Counted from the first letter of the stretch, positions 19,309 through 29,559 are shown. The stretch is 64,000 nucleotides of DNA from Baffinella frigidus (GCA_026770585.1 MU646423.1:280773-344772), one strand, 5' to 3'. Numbers and translations: made by a program. The notes: a model not told the origin generated them from the sequence alone.

Positions 19309-20200
19309 GGGGATCTACCGTGAGCAGATGATCGATTTTGATAGTGTGTATGGTGGCGGCTGTGGTGGAGGGGGGCTACCGATGAAACTACGGCGCACGA
19401 TGGTGTGTTTGGAGCGTGTTGGGTGGGGTGGGGGACAGACCGATCATAAGATGGTGCAGCACCGGATGGGCGCTGGCTGCCCGGGCGTCACGCCGTGCGG
19501 CGTCGCGCTGTCGGGGGGGGGGGCAGAAAGTCAGCGCCCACGAGAACCAGAAAAGGCACGCAGTCAGGGCCCAGGCTCGCACGAGAGAGAGCCCAGGCTC
19601 ACCAGAGAGAGGGCCCATGCTCACCAGAGAGGCTCACCAGAGAAGCTCACCAGAGAGAGAGACGCCCTTCAGATACAACGCCGTGTAAAGTCACTCCGAT
19701 GACTTTCACAACGCCGTGTAAAGTCACTCTGGGGATACAACCCCGTGTAAAGTCACTCTGGTCATCCCACACGGGCTAGTATCCCCAGGCGGTGCGCTGC
19801 CGGGAGGAAGAACCCGGAGTCAGCGTTCGGCCAGGGGAGGGGGGGGTGCCTTCCACAGAGGGCCGCGGTGTCCAAGGCACAGCGCTGGCCAGGGGGTTGG
19901 GGTTGAGGGTTGAGGGGCTCCAGGTTCAGAAAAGCGTTGGCTGCGGCCAAGCAATAAGTGCGGTGCCTAAGCATAGGTTGATGACAGGCAACGATCTCAG
20001 ACAGCGAACACCGCCCGCACCACTCGACAATGCTAAAGGGGTCTATTTAAAACCGAACATATAAAGTCTTTTATTACATAATGCTCAAATTTGTACCGGG
20101 ATAAGATAAAAGTAACCTCGCGCCTGGTATATTTTTAACCGGGCACGAGGTCACTTTACCTTATCCTGGTTCAAACATTTACAACTTTCCCCCCCCAACA
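19309..20200. other. Spacer with CCAGAGAG repeats and CGTGTAAAGTCACTC repeats
   Basis: 19580-19660 contains tandem CTCACCAGAGA units. 19682-19786 has three copies of CGTGTAAAGTCACTC, ending in a half of the CTGGGGATAC hairpin family. 20105-20165 is an imperfect inverted repeat around a TAAAAGTAACCTCG motif. No gene recognised. Confidence 0.5.
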
Positions 20201-20228
20201 TATAAATAGGCCCCACTAGCGTTCTCGT

Positions 20229-20388
20229 GTGGCAGGCGTGCGCGAGGTGGTGGCCATTCTCCAGGTGTTGACACCCGTCAGCGAGCTGCTCCATATGTCG
20301 GGGATGCAAGGGCGGTCGCCTCTCAACGATCCGCGCCCGCGCCCCGTACAGGGCGCACTCGAAATTGTGGACACGCACCGCCGTCCGC
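20229..20388 (+). CDS. Candidate exon, function unknown
   Basis: After GTGTGGCAG/GC an open frame reads GVREVVAILQVLTPVSELLH MSGMQGRSPLND..., balanced in composition and unlike the repeat frames nearby, up to a CCACACAGCGG-type element at about 20388. A second small island at 20539-20576 (MDALLREIKKHVR followed by a GTGAGG donor) could belong to the same gene. No start codon, stop or family is identified, so this is a weak call. Confidence 0.3.
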
Positions 20389-20537
20389 ACAGCGGACTAC
20401 CAAGAGATTTCTTGAATAACCCATAAAGACTAATCCATAGGATCCTACGGTAGGCAATACCGTAGGGGGGGCATAGTGAGGTTCCTACGGATAAGGGAAT
20501 GGGAAGTCGCTTCAATTCGGCAAATTTCCTTGGTGCG

Positions 20538-21693
20538 GATGGATGCTTTGCTGCGAGAAATCAAGAAGCACGTGCGGTGAGGCTCCGTTTGCCGCAGACT
20601 GGTCAACCATGCAAGTCAACGCAGCACAGAACCAAGGTGGCAACCGCCTCGCAGCGTGCCACTGTTGGACAACCACCTACTTAGTCGCGCGGCCGCTCGA
20701 ACCAGCGTAGCCGGTGGCACAACACGCCAGCTCCCCTGCGCCTCACAAGGGGGACCTCTCCGAACCGCCGACCGCCGTTTTTGGGTCACTTCGAAAAAGG
20801 TTCAGCAGTGGCTGCCGCACCACAGCTTGGAAGAGCAGCGGCCACCCAGCCAACCCCGCTGGACAGAGACGACACACACTATGCAGAGCTTGCCGTGGAT
20901 GTGCGTAGGGGGTTCACCGGGCTCGCACGTCTCGGGGAACAACCGCGACCTCGACTGAGAGGATAGTCCGAACCGTTCTCAAAGTTGTGGTGTCAATTTA
21001 AGAACACAGAAACAGGGTCACGTGACCAGATAGCCTCAGAACCTGTACGCCGACTCACAAACAAGGGGAAGAACGTTGGGGGGACGTGCCGGGGAGACGT
21101 AGAGCGCGTGGGGCGCTGCAACATTAGGGGGGTCCGGTATCGAGCTTTCAACAAAACTTTCCCGATAACATTCAACAAAGTTGACTATCTCTTGACCACA
21201 TTTGGGTCAAAGTTGAGAGGGCTGAAAGTTGCATAGAAGGCTCTCTTTGATCTAATTATGTTTCCCTACAGATCATTTTACCACACGCATTCCGTGATGA
21301 AGTTAGTCAACCCGCGACCTCAGGTCACGCGACTTATTTCTCGCCATCAATCGGAAATTTAAGGAAAACGTGTGGTAAACTTTCACCGAATTAGTCAACA
21401 AAGACTTTAGATTGACCTGAAAATGTCCTGAAGAGCATTCTATTCACCCCCCTTGAAAAAATTATCCCGCGCGAATCTTCGGGACCGAATTCAAACTCGA
21501 CGGAAAAGTTTAACCATAGTTGACTGAATTATGTATCAACTACGCTCAAAGTTTTGTAGAAAGTGCGATACCGGACCCCCCTATTGCTCCGCTGGTAGCA
21601 AGGCGTCGCAGGCGGACGCAGGCCGCTGGAAATGGCGCCGGCGGCACCCGGGGACGCCAGCGGGAGGGCTGGGTGGGCCAAGCTTCGGGTGCA
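20538..21693 (+). pseudogene. Truncated duplicate of the carrier gene 5' region
   Basis: Near-identical to 24051-24756, except for a 457-bp insertion plus its 3-bp target copy (21126-21585). It includes the upstream island with the GTG(C)G/GTGAG donor, about 550 bp of flank and the first codons of the mitochondrial carrier. The copy has lost seven bases (ATGGAGC) that contain the carrier's start codon, and homology stops after TTCGGGTGCA at 21693. It cannot encode a carrier. Sequence identity is high, so the duplication looks recent. Confidence 0.92.
21126..21582. mobile_element. 457-bp transposon with about 35-bp inverted termini and ATT target duplication
   Basis: Left AGGGGGGTCCGGTATCGAGC, right GCGATACCGGACCCCCCT, pairing over about 35 bp with a few mismatches. 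ATT flanks both ends (21123-21125 and 21583-21585). The paralogous empty site in the source segment reads GCAACATTGCTCC with a single ATT, so ends and target duplication are certain. A 3-bp target duplication is typical of PIF/Harbinger and CACTA elements. It is AT-rich inside, with palindromic TTTGACC motifs and no transposase. Confidence 0.93.
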
Positions 21694-21954
21694 TTTCTCA
21701 TCTCTGTATGATCGCCCAATGCCCCGAAACTCCAATTGCCTGGCACCACACACATCCTGCCGACCTGGGGAGAAGGGATGTCTGGGCTACTGCTTCCTTC
21801 TGAAACTCCTCCTTCTGAGGCGACCGGGTGCCTTGTGGGAGGCCCGGATGGACATATCGAGGAGGCTGATCGATACCTGGGCTCCTGCTACCTAGACACC
21901 TCTCACGGTCAGGGAGAAGAGATACCTGGGCGCCATTCGTAGGCGGAAGAAAGC

Positions 21955-22020
21955 GAGGGAGAAAGAGAGAGAGATAGCGAGAGAGAGAGAGAGATAGCGA
22001 GAGGGAGAGAGAGGAGGGAG
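21955..22020. repeat. GA-rich microsatellite
   Basis: GAGAGAGATAGCGAGA units; pyrimidine-rich on the minus strand, within the last intron of the ubiquitin-fold gene. Confidence 0.9.
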
Positions 22021-22026
22021 GGTTAC

Positions 22027-23911
22027 CTGGGCTCCTGCTTAATGTTCGGAGGAGTCGGCTGAAGGTGCATGATTACTTGTTGGCGCTGCGGCACCTTGTA
22101 ATCTGTGAAAGCGTCAAACCATTTCAGTTCCGATCCCCCAGAAACGATCTCAGTTCCGATCCCTCAGAAGCATCCCCACTTGACTGTCCCCGTTACACAC
22201 ACCAGGGTTGGCCAATTTCCCCACCTGTCTCTGAGTCGCTCACGCCAGTAGAGCGTCCTCTGGGTTCCGTGAAACATCAGGTTGAGACACAGAGGCGAAA
22301 GCTAGTGGGCACTGGGCACCGGCCCTGCTGAAAAAAGGTCGCGCATGCCAGGGTTCATGGTTTATGGTAGAGGGTTCGTGGTTCATAGTTCACGGTTCAC
22401 GGTTCATGGTTCATGGTTCATAGTTCATGGTGCATGGTTGATGGGTGATGGGTGATGGTTGATGGTTGATGGTTGATGGTTGATGGTTGATGGTTGATGG
22501 TTGATGGTTGATGGGTGATGGTTGATGGNNNNNNNNNNTGATGGGTGATGGTTGATGGTTGATGGTTGATGGTTGATGGTTGATGGTTGATGGTTGATGG
22601 TTGATGGGTGATGGTTGATGGTTCAGGGTGCAAAGTTCCCCAATGAAACTGGGGCCCACGAGCGCAGGCACGTCTCAACGTTTCGGATCTCAGGAAGGTG
22701 CTCACGAATGTTGCCCCGTTTCAGGGATGTTGCACGTCACTGAGCAGCCATCGGGGGCTTCACGGATACTGTTCATGTAAACGATTTGTACGAGAATCTT
22801 GTCCATTGCTGTGGATTCCAACCGGAATGTCAACCGGAATTCCGGGGGGAAAGGCCTTCGGTCTCTGATAAGTGGTTCGCCAGCCCGTTGTATAGTGTAT
22901 CAAAGAGAGTGGACCAGCTGCGAGGTCCACTTAGCAACTATGTGTACCTCGCAGGTTGTCCACTCTGAATCTACCGTTCTGGTACAACACCTGCCCACTT
23001 CAGTCAAAACTCTCCGAGACGTCCCCGACGCGGCACAGGGCAGATCGAGGCACCCACACTGGAGGGACTGTCGGTGTGCCTCGGCACCACTGAGGCGTGA
23101 GGGACCACTACAGCTGGGGAGAATGCCGTTAGCGTGTCGCCGATTCCCGTCTATCGTTTCGGAGGGCCTGCTGGCATTTCGTCACTAAGACTGAATGGAC
23201 TGGTGACCACAGCTGGAGGGATTGGTGACCTTCGAACGTCTTGAGGTTGTCGAGGACCTTGCCACCGTGAATCATCTTCAAGTCCTCCGGCCCTGCGACC
23301 GGGTCCTTTCCTGCACCATCGAGGTTCCAGTGTTCAGCGTCGAGATCCCAGGCGCCCCAGCACGTCGCGCGCGTGAGAACCCCGCACGTTCGCAGCCAGG
23401 CGACTATCTGGTTGGCTAAATGAATCATCAATGGAGTCGAGTGATGCAACGCAGCGCGACCCACCCTCCGTGCGTCACCCACGTGCCTCCACAACGCCCC
23501 ACATCCGTACGCACACACCCGTGCGCAAAATACGAGCGCTGGAAGCCTGTACAGGTCATAAATACGGTTTTGAGAGTCCCTGACACGTCCGAGCGGTTTG
23601 ACTGCTACACCCTCAAGAATTGGCGGCAGTATCGAAGCAGCATCTTGGCCGCGTCCTCAGGGACGGGCCGCCCGACGGCACCTCGCGAGCAAGAGTCACG
23701 CGTTGGGCAGGGCTGCTGGGCACGGCTGCTGCATGGTGCCAGGCGGAGGAAGAGGGGAAGCTAGGGCTGGCCTCAGGGCGGGTGGGCCAGGACCCGCAGG
23801 CCATGCGGCAATAATCTTCAGCTTGGCGTCATGTATGTTGGAGCCCGTGTCAAATGTCTCCGACACCGTGGTGGCGTCGGCGAACATGAACTTGATGGTA
23901 TAGACCGCCAT
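22027..23911 (-). CDS. Membrane-anchored ubiquitin-fold protein (MUB/UBL3-like), 3 exons plus unresolved end
   Basis: Exons: 23911-23794, 23310-23230 and 22102-22027, joined in phases 1, 1 and 2. The start MAVYTIKFMFADATTVSETF, then AKLKIIAAWP, LKMIHGGKVLDNLKTFE and VPQRQQVIMHLQPTPP follow the MUB/UBL3 pattern: beta-grasp strand, helix with the ..I..xWP turn, LI..GK.L...KT, and the V-x-MHL strand. These proteins are prenylated at a C-terminal CaaX box and act at membranes. In UBL3 this includes sorting proteins to extracellular vesicles; in plants they bind E2 enzymes. The exon after 22027 is uncertain: one acceptor (about 21887) gives a frame containing GRMCVVP but no terminal CaaX. That frame runs antisense into the duplicated carrier segment at 21693, so the 3' end may have been disrupted by the duplication. 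Confidence 0.8.
22436..22625. repeat. GGTTGAT heptamer array with 10-base gap
   Basis: GGTTGAT and GGGTGAT repeats with N at 22529-22538, inside the second intron of the minus-strand ubiquitin-fold gene. Confidence 0.97.
22741..22855. mobile_element. Element family GGGGGCTTCACGGATAC (second direct copy)
   Basis: GCAGCCATCGGGGGCTTCAC, GGATACTGTTCATGTAAACG, CCGGAATTCCGGGGGGA. See 11678-11785. Confidence 0.7.
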
Positions 23912-24050
23912 GGTGCCCCCCCCTCCCCAGCGTCGCTCCTCCCCCAGCTCCAGGTCCACCCTGGGTCAGAGCACCTCCAGCAGCTGCTTGCGCCTTGCTG
24001 GGATACTTAAGAGCTGCGACCCACCGTCAACATGCGCCGCCGCACAGACC

Positions 24051-24756
24051 GATGGATGCCTTCCTGCGGGAGGACGGGAAGCACGTGCGGTGAGCCTCTC
24101 GTTAAACACAGACTGGTCAACCATGCAAGTCAACGCAGAACAGAACCGAGGTGGCAACCGCCTCGCAGCGTGCCACTGTTGGACAACCACCTACTCAGTC
24201 GCGCGGCCGCTCGAACATGCGTAGCCGGTGGCACAACACGCCAGCTCCCCTGCGCCTCACACGGGGGACCTCTCCGAACCGCCGACCGCCGTTTTTGGGT
24301 CACTTCGAAAAAGGTTCAGCAGTGGCTGCCGCACCACAGCTCGGAAGAGCAGCGGCCACCCAGCAAACCCCGCTGGACAGAGACGAAACACACTATGCAG
24401 AGCTTGCCGTGGATGTGCGTAGGGGGTTCACCGGGCTCGCAGACGTCTCGGGGAACAACCGCGACCTCGACCGAGAGGATAGCCCGAACCGTTCTCAAAG
24501 TTGTGGTGTCAATTTAAGAACACAGAAACAGGGCCACGTGACCAGATAGCCTCAGAACCTGTACGCCGACTCACAAACAAGGGGAAGAACGTTGGGGGGA
24601 CGTGCCGAGGAGACGTAGAGCGCGTGGGGCGTTGCAACATTGCTCCGCTGGTAGCATGGAGCAAGGCGTCGCAGCCGGACGCAGACCGCTGGAAATGGCG
24701 CCGACGGCACCCGGGGACGCCAGCGGGAGGGCTGGGTGGGCCAAGCTTCGGGTGCA
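24051..24756 (+). repeat. Source copy of a segmental duplication
   Basis: Intact partner of 20538-21693. It contains the first 101 bases of the carrier coding sequence and a 38-base island at 24052-24089 (ATG, 12 codons, GTGAGC donor) conserved in both copies, with a change from DALLREIKKHVR to DAFLREDGKHVR. The island may be an upstream exon of unknown gene; its phase does not fit the carrier start. Confidence 0.85.
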
Positions 24757-26259
24757 ACTCTTGTCCGGAATGGGATCGGGCGTGGTCTCGGCCTTTGCGC
24801 TGACGCCCTTCGACGTTGTCAAGACGCGGCTCCAAGTGCTGGACAGTGCCGTCGGTTGTAGCCACGGCGCGCTATCGATCCAAGGCTGCTGTGTCCATCC
24901 TGCAACAGTACTCACGGGCGGCAGCAAGGGGATTCGACCCGGAGCGGTTCAAATGATTGGGTGCATGGTGAGGAACGAGGGGCTGCCGTCCCTCTGGCGA
25001 GGCACCGCCTTCAGCACTGTGGCCGCGGTCCCGTCCGTGGGCATCTACATGGTTCTCTATGAGCGGATCAAAATGCAGCTGCAGGCGGGTTCGTCCGGAC
25101 ACGACCGACCATGGGCGCCGCTGGTTTCGGGCGCCGTGGCGCGCTCGCTGGCCACCCTGGGGACAAGCCCGCTGGAGCTCGTGCGTATTCGACTCATGGC
25201 GCAGCACGGGACGCGGTCTGTGGGCTCCTTTGCACTCGTGAGCGCCGTGGTGCGGGAGAACGGGTGGCTGGCGCTCTGGAAGGGCATCGGGCCTTCGCTC
25301 TACCGCGACGTTCCCTTCTCCGCCATCTACTGGATGCTCGCCGAAAGTCTTCGATCCCGATTCAACGTGCGTTCCCGCCCATGCCCGTGCTCGTGTAGCC
25401 GCGCCCGTCCTTACCTTGCGCCCCTCCCGCGCGGCGCAACACCTTGCCCTCTGCTTTCCAGAGCTTGCACCTGCCCTCCGGTCCGCCCTTTCAGCAATCG
25501 AGAGCTGGCGACTCCACCGGATAGTTGACTCTTCCCCTCGGGGACTGACGCAGCCCCTCCTTCCCCCGCGCAGAAATGGTCTGCCCCACCGGTGCTCCTG
25601 GGCGGAGGAGGAGGGGCGGAAGGGGTGGGGGGCAAGGGGATGGATCCGCAGCAGTTGCAGCACGTGTTGTGGGTGAACCTCGCGGCCGGCACGCTGGCTG
25701 GCGGCGCGGCGGCTGTGATCACGCACCCGTTCGACGTGGTCAAGACGCAAGTGCAGGTGCGGACGGCGCTGGTGTCCCGGGAGGGTGGGCGGTGTCTTGT
25801 TTGAGCTTTGGAAGGATTTGGTTTGCTCGACGCTGAGGGTTTGCTCAATGTGTTCGACGCCTGAGGGGGGTGGTAACTCCAGCGTGCCATCTTCCACGGC
25901 GTGATTCTGGAGAGAGTATCCCTGCAGTGCAGAAGGGTCATATGCCCTACCGTAGGGCTCTAGGACCTGCCCAGAGGAATTCGACCCCCTGGCCAGTTGA
26001 GATACCGCTGCAATTTTCGGGGTGGGGGTGGGTGAAGGATGCCCCCACGATGCCTGACGATGGGGGATGTGTGTTGGCGCAGGCGACGATGTCAAAACAC
26101 GGCGCGAAGCAGGTCGGCTCCTTCACGATCCTCAGGCGCCTTGTCGACCACGGCGGGTGGGGCGCGCTGTTCCAGGGCATTGTCCCGCGCGTACTGAAAG
26201 TTGCGCCGAGCTGCGCTATCGTGCTCGGGAGCTTCGAGGTCTTGAAAACGATGCTCTGA
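24656..26259 (+). CDS. Mitochondrial carrier, SLC25A39/40 (MTM1) type, 3 exons
   Basis: Exons 24656-25366, 25574-25756 and 26083-26259, all GT-AG and phase 0, give 356 residues (SLC25A40 has 338). Three carrier repeats are visible. Signature motifs are PFDVVKTRLQ (residues about 51-60), SPLELVRIRLM in repeat 2 and HPFDVVKTQVQ in repeat 3. Typical of this subfamily are LWKGIGPSLYRDVPFSAIYW and VLKVAPSCAIVLGSFEVLK. SLC25A39 and SLC25A40 import glutathione into mitochondria, and yeast Mtm1 affects manganese and iron handling; the substrate here is inferred from subfamily. The start is the ATG just after the point where the duplicated copy has lost it. Intron 2 carries the core of a GTAGGGCTCTAGGACCTGCC element. 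Confidence 0.93.
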
Positions 26260-26709
26260 GAATAAGCGGCTGCAATGCCCGTGCGGTGCTCAATCCTGAG
26301 CACCTCACGGGAGTAGCCCTCAAGGTTTCTCAACGGCGGTGTGGATACGAAAGCTGCTGGAGGCGGCTCGGATGTAGGGCGCGCGGGGGGGAGGGGGGGC
26401 AACGCCTGTCGACACAGCACGATCGTGAAAATTTCAGGCTGAGAGCAGGGAGGGACATTGGATCAGAAGGCCGGGTAGAGCGCTGGGCGGTGTGGCTTTT
26501 CTGGATCTCCCTCAGGCAAGGGAGTCGGGATGCGGTTAGGAGAAGAGCAAGGAACGATGCAAAATAAGAATACACGTATGTACATACATAACACACCACG
26601 GTTGAAGACGTGCTTCCAGCTCCCACCGTGTAAGTCGTGCGTCAACGCTGGATGACCGACCCGGGTGAAGCTTCTCAAACTAGAAGCCGCAGGCCTTTCA
26701 TCCGTCTTC

Positions 26710-26835
26710 TACAGGGGTACCTCGCTCACGAGAAACAGCCCCTCCCCATCCGAGGAGCACCGTAGGGCCTTGGGCATAGTCCTTCTGTAGGTTCTTCGGG
26801 GGTGGGCAGTTTCTTGCGAGCGAGATACTCCTGTA
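26710..26835. mobile_element. TA-hairpin element, complete
   Basis: TA-CAGGGGTACCTCGCTCACGA ... CTTGCGAGCGAGATACTCCTG-TA. Confidence 0.88.
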
Positions 26836-26971
26836 GCCTGCGTCTTGAATCAAGGCGCTCGGCTTTCTCGAGGGTGTCAGAACACTGCGATCTACTTTGG
26901 CGTCCTCATAACCTTACGTTCTTAAGTGACCTTGTCCCTTAAGTGTCCAGGGGATCAAATTTGACCGCCGA

Positions 26972-27107
26972 CAGGTCCTAGGCAGGTCCTAGGGTCCCAC
27001 GGTAGGGCGTATGCGCCTACCTGCCACTTACGGGATAGCCTAGATACCCACAGGGAGAGCGGCGTCCCAGGTGGGGGCCGGATTCTTGTAAGCGAGGTAC
27101 CCCTGTA
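26972..27107. mobile_element. Composite: GGACCTGCC-family element joined to a TA-hairpin right arm
   Basis: 26972-27045 reads GGTCCTAGGGTCCCACGGTA, GGGCGTATGCGCCTACCTGC, CACTTACGGGATA, the reverse of 7806-7914. 27068-27107 is the right end (TTGTAAGCGAGGTACCCCTG-TA) of the TA-hairpin family. This looks like one element nested in or replacing part of another. Confidence 0.7.
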
Positions 27108-27199
27108 TCGACTGACGGCGGGCGGCTTTCTCAAGGGAGAGCGGAGCGCGCAAGGTCTCGGATGGCGCGCCCCTCTTCCGCGCGCGCGCCATCTGGCAT

Positions 27200-27261
27200 G
27201 AAGTCTCTGGTTTAGGGTTTAGGGTTTAGGGTTTAGGGTTTAGGGTTTAGGGTTTAGGGTT
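27200..27261. repeat. Perfect TTTAGGG tract
   Basis: Nine nearly perfect TTTAGGG units, the most telomere-like tract in the middle of the window. Confidence 0.95.
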
Positions 27262-27291
27262 GCCCACACCCCGGCGAGTGTGAGGACTGAC

Positions 27292-27783
27292 TCACGCCAG
27301 GTCGCAGAGTGGAATTTCAGTTACAAGTCTCATTGTTAATTTGATGCGGCGTGGACGTAAAAAGTATGATTTAGGGTCAAGCGCGGGCGTGGAAAGGACG
27401 AAAGGTTGCGATTCCTCGGGGAACGCACACTCATTTAGTACCACGAAACGAGACGTCGCGTTCTGAAATTCCCACTTATGACCTGGCGTGGTCTTAAGAC
27501 GGGCCCGCCAGGAGATCCCCATCGTGGGGGAAAAAGTATCATCAACAGTGTTCACATCGAGGTTCACATCGAGGCTGCCCACACCGAAACCAAGGTCATC
27601 GAAAACGACGCGCAGCATCTTGCGAGTGTGAGGACGGAGTCCTGGGAAGGGGCCATCTCGTGCAACGAGACGGATTGTCTCGTGTATTCGGGGTAGATCA
27701 ATTACGGAGGGTGGATTCGCATCAAGACATAACCCAGCTCGTGTCAATAAAGATTGCTGTGCGCAAAGCGAGGTCAGCCTCAA
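27292..27783 (-). CDS. Orphan 163-residue ORF
   Basis: ATG at 27783, stop at 27292, no intron needed. Composition is balanced (MLRVVFDDLGFGVGSLDVNL, ATSRFVVLNECAFPEESQPF, KSYFLRPRRIKLTMRLVTEI), unlike the repeat frames. I recognise no family. It has no obvious signal peptide or membrane segment and is mostly beta-strand-like. It could be a domesticated or viral gene, an exon of a longer gene, or chance. A perfect TTTAGGG tract lies just downstream of its stop. Confidence 0.4.
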   Translation of the reverse strand: MRLTSLCAQQSLLTRAGLCLDANPPSVIDLPRIHETIRLVARDGPFPGLRPHTRKMLRVVFDDLGFGVGSLDVNLDVNTVDDTFSPTMGISWRARLKTTPGHKWEFQNATSRFVVLNECAFPEESQPFVLSTPALDPKSYFLRPRRIKLTMRLVTEIPLCDLA

Positions 27784-28019
27784 AAGAAGGCATAGGCCAT
27801 GCAGGCTCGAAACAGAGAGTGCAGGAAGTGGTAGGGGCGAGCGTGCCTCCTGCGCTTGCGGGGGGTGCCGCTGCCAAGTGAAGACGGAACAACTAAACCG
27901 GTTTTAAGGACTTTCACTTGAAAGCCAAGGTCGATTGTCGGCCTTGACTGTCATATGCGCCAAGTCTGCTCGACAGCGGTACGGCATGGCACTACAATAG
28001 GCTCCAAGGCTCCTTCAAG

Positions 28020-28640
28020 AGACGCGGGCCTGGGAGACATGAGGGCGACCGTAGCGCAACACCGCGCGCGAAGTACTCTGCAATTCGTGGGGGCGTGCCT
28101 GCCTGTCGAGCTTGTGGATCGTGTAGTCCAACACCGTACCGGGGTACCTCGTTGATAAGAAAGTGCCACCCCATAGGAACCTACAGTAGGCCTATGCCTA
28201 GGGCCCAATGGTGGTCCTAGGGGGGACGGCGCTTTCTTGTGAGCGAGGTACCCCTGTACGCAAACTATCCTGCAAGTGGTGTGGAGGTGCCTACCTGCTG
28301 CGCTCGTGAAACGTGTAGCCCAACACCGTACACAAACTGACCTGCAAGTTCATCTGGAAGACAACTGAATCAGTCCCGTTTCAAAAGGAGGTTGCATAGG
28401 AGAAATTAGTTAGGGCATGGTAAATTTAATCAAGTCTCCTAATTAAATGAAAACGCTTAATAGGGAACTGATTCAGTCAACTTCCGAGATGTAATTGGTG
28501 TGGGCGTGCCTGCTGGCCGAGGTCGTGCAGCGTGTAGCCCACTACACAGACTGCCCTACAAGTGATGGGGGCGTGCCTGCCGAGCTCGCGAAGGGTGACG
28601 GAGATGCGGCGTGCAGAGACGTCGCGCGCGCGGATGCCAT
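28020..28640 (-). repeat. Three diverged tandem copies of an exon-like unit
   Basis: On the minus strand the unit reads TGGGCTACACG, CTGCACGACCTCGGCCAGCA, GGCACGCCCACAC (VGYTLHDLGQQARPH) at 28495-28560. Diverged copies lie at 28290-28330 and 28085-28140 (LDYTIHKLDRQARPHELQ). They are 180-200 bp apart, and the outermost was hit by the TA-hairpin at 28139. I cannot place the unit in a gene. Confidence 0.6.
28139..28256. mobile_element. TA-hairpin element with proven TA target duplication
   Basis: The flank reads ACACCGTA-[CCGGGGTACC ... GGTACCCCTG]-TACGCAAACT. A tandem sister of the target at 28323-28340 reads ACACCGTACACAAACTG with a single TA. The 118-bp element therefore inserted at TA and duplicated it, as Tc1/mariner-type MITEs do. 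Confidence 0.93.
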
Positions 28641-29290
28641 GCTGCCAACGGTACCGCGCCTCCCCTGCATAACGAGGAGAGTGCGTTGTAGCTCTGCTTC
28701 ACTCGGGTTCACCGACTATTATCAAGTTGAAATCAAGTTACAGCACCTCCCCTGCACACACGCCACGGAAGGTCACACGCTTTCCTTCCTTTATTATCCA
28801 CCAATATCTGGGGTGACCAAGTCGGAGTTCCCCCACCGGTACCTCGCCTCCCCTGCAAACACGCCAGCCGAGTTCCGGGAGGTCACATTCTTTCCTTCCA
28901 TTCCGGCCTCGAGTTGGCCCCAGGGTATATTTGACAACTTAAGATCACGTTGCCCACAAAACCGCTAGGATTCATAGCGGTCGTGATGAATGATTTCTGG
29001 TACAAAAAAGTCCAAAAAGTATTGTAGTGGTACAAATCTGTCAACTTTTGTGATTGAGGGTTATTCAACGATTTGACCCCTACTCAGCTCCAGGCTGGTC
29101 TTATCCACCAATATCGTGGGTGGCAAAGTCGGAGTTCCCCCACCGGAACAGCGCCTCCCCTGCAGACACGCCTCACACGCGTTGATGCAAACCTTCGCTA
29201 TGTCTCATCTGGGTTGACCGATCATTCTCAAGTTGACATGGTGGGTTCGTGGTGAATATTCGACAACTTTGAAGCAAAAGAGCTCCCGGG
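28640..29290. other. Spacer with repeated GCGCCTCCCCTGCANACACGCC motif
   Basis: GCGCCTCCCCTGCATAACGA (28657), CACCTCCCCTGCACACACGC (28743), TCGCCTCCCCTGCAAACACG (28845) and GCGCCTCCCCTGCAGACACG (29151) recur, with GGTTGACCGA / TTCTCAAGTTGA around them. On the minus strand each contains TGCAG/GGGAGGCG, an acceptor followed by the same bases. These look like copies of one exon edge, but I cannot find the parent exon. Confidence 0.5.
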
Positions 29291-29359
29291 CTGACCAAAT
29301 TGGTGGACCCGAATACACAGAGGAAGAGAACCCCTTCAACACATAAACCCTACACCCAA

Positions 29360-29530
29360 AACCCTACTCCCTACAACCTACACCCTACACCCTACACCCT
29401 TCACCCCACACCCTACACCCTACACCCTACACCCTACACCCTACACCCTACACCCTACACCCTACACCCCACACCCCACACCCCACACCCCACACCCCAC
29501 ACTTTACACCCCACGCCCTGCACCATACAT
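29360..29530. repeat. CCCTACA heptamer array
   Basis: CCTACAC heptamers grading into CCCCACA. The PTPYTLH translation is an artefact. Confidence 0.97.
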
Positions 29531-29559
29531 CACCCCTCGAATTCACCGAAATTTGTAAA

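Larger units (their letters stand above)
26260..27290. other. Intergenic stretch with hairpin elements
   Basis: Contains the TA-hairpin at 26710-26835, a reversed GTAGGGCG/GGACCTGCC element at 26972-27045 fused to a TA-hairpin right arm (27068-27107), and nine TTTAGGG units at 27200-27261. No gene recognised. Confidence 0.6.
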
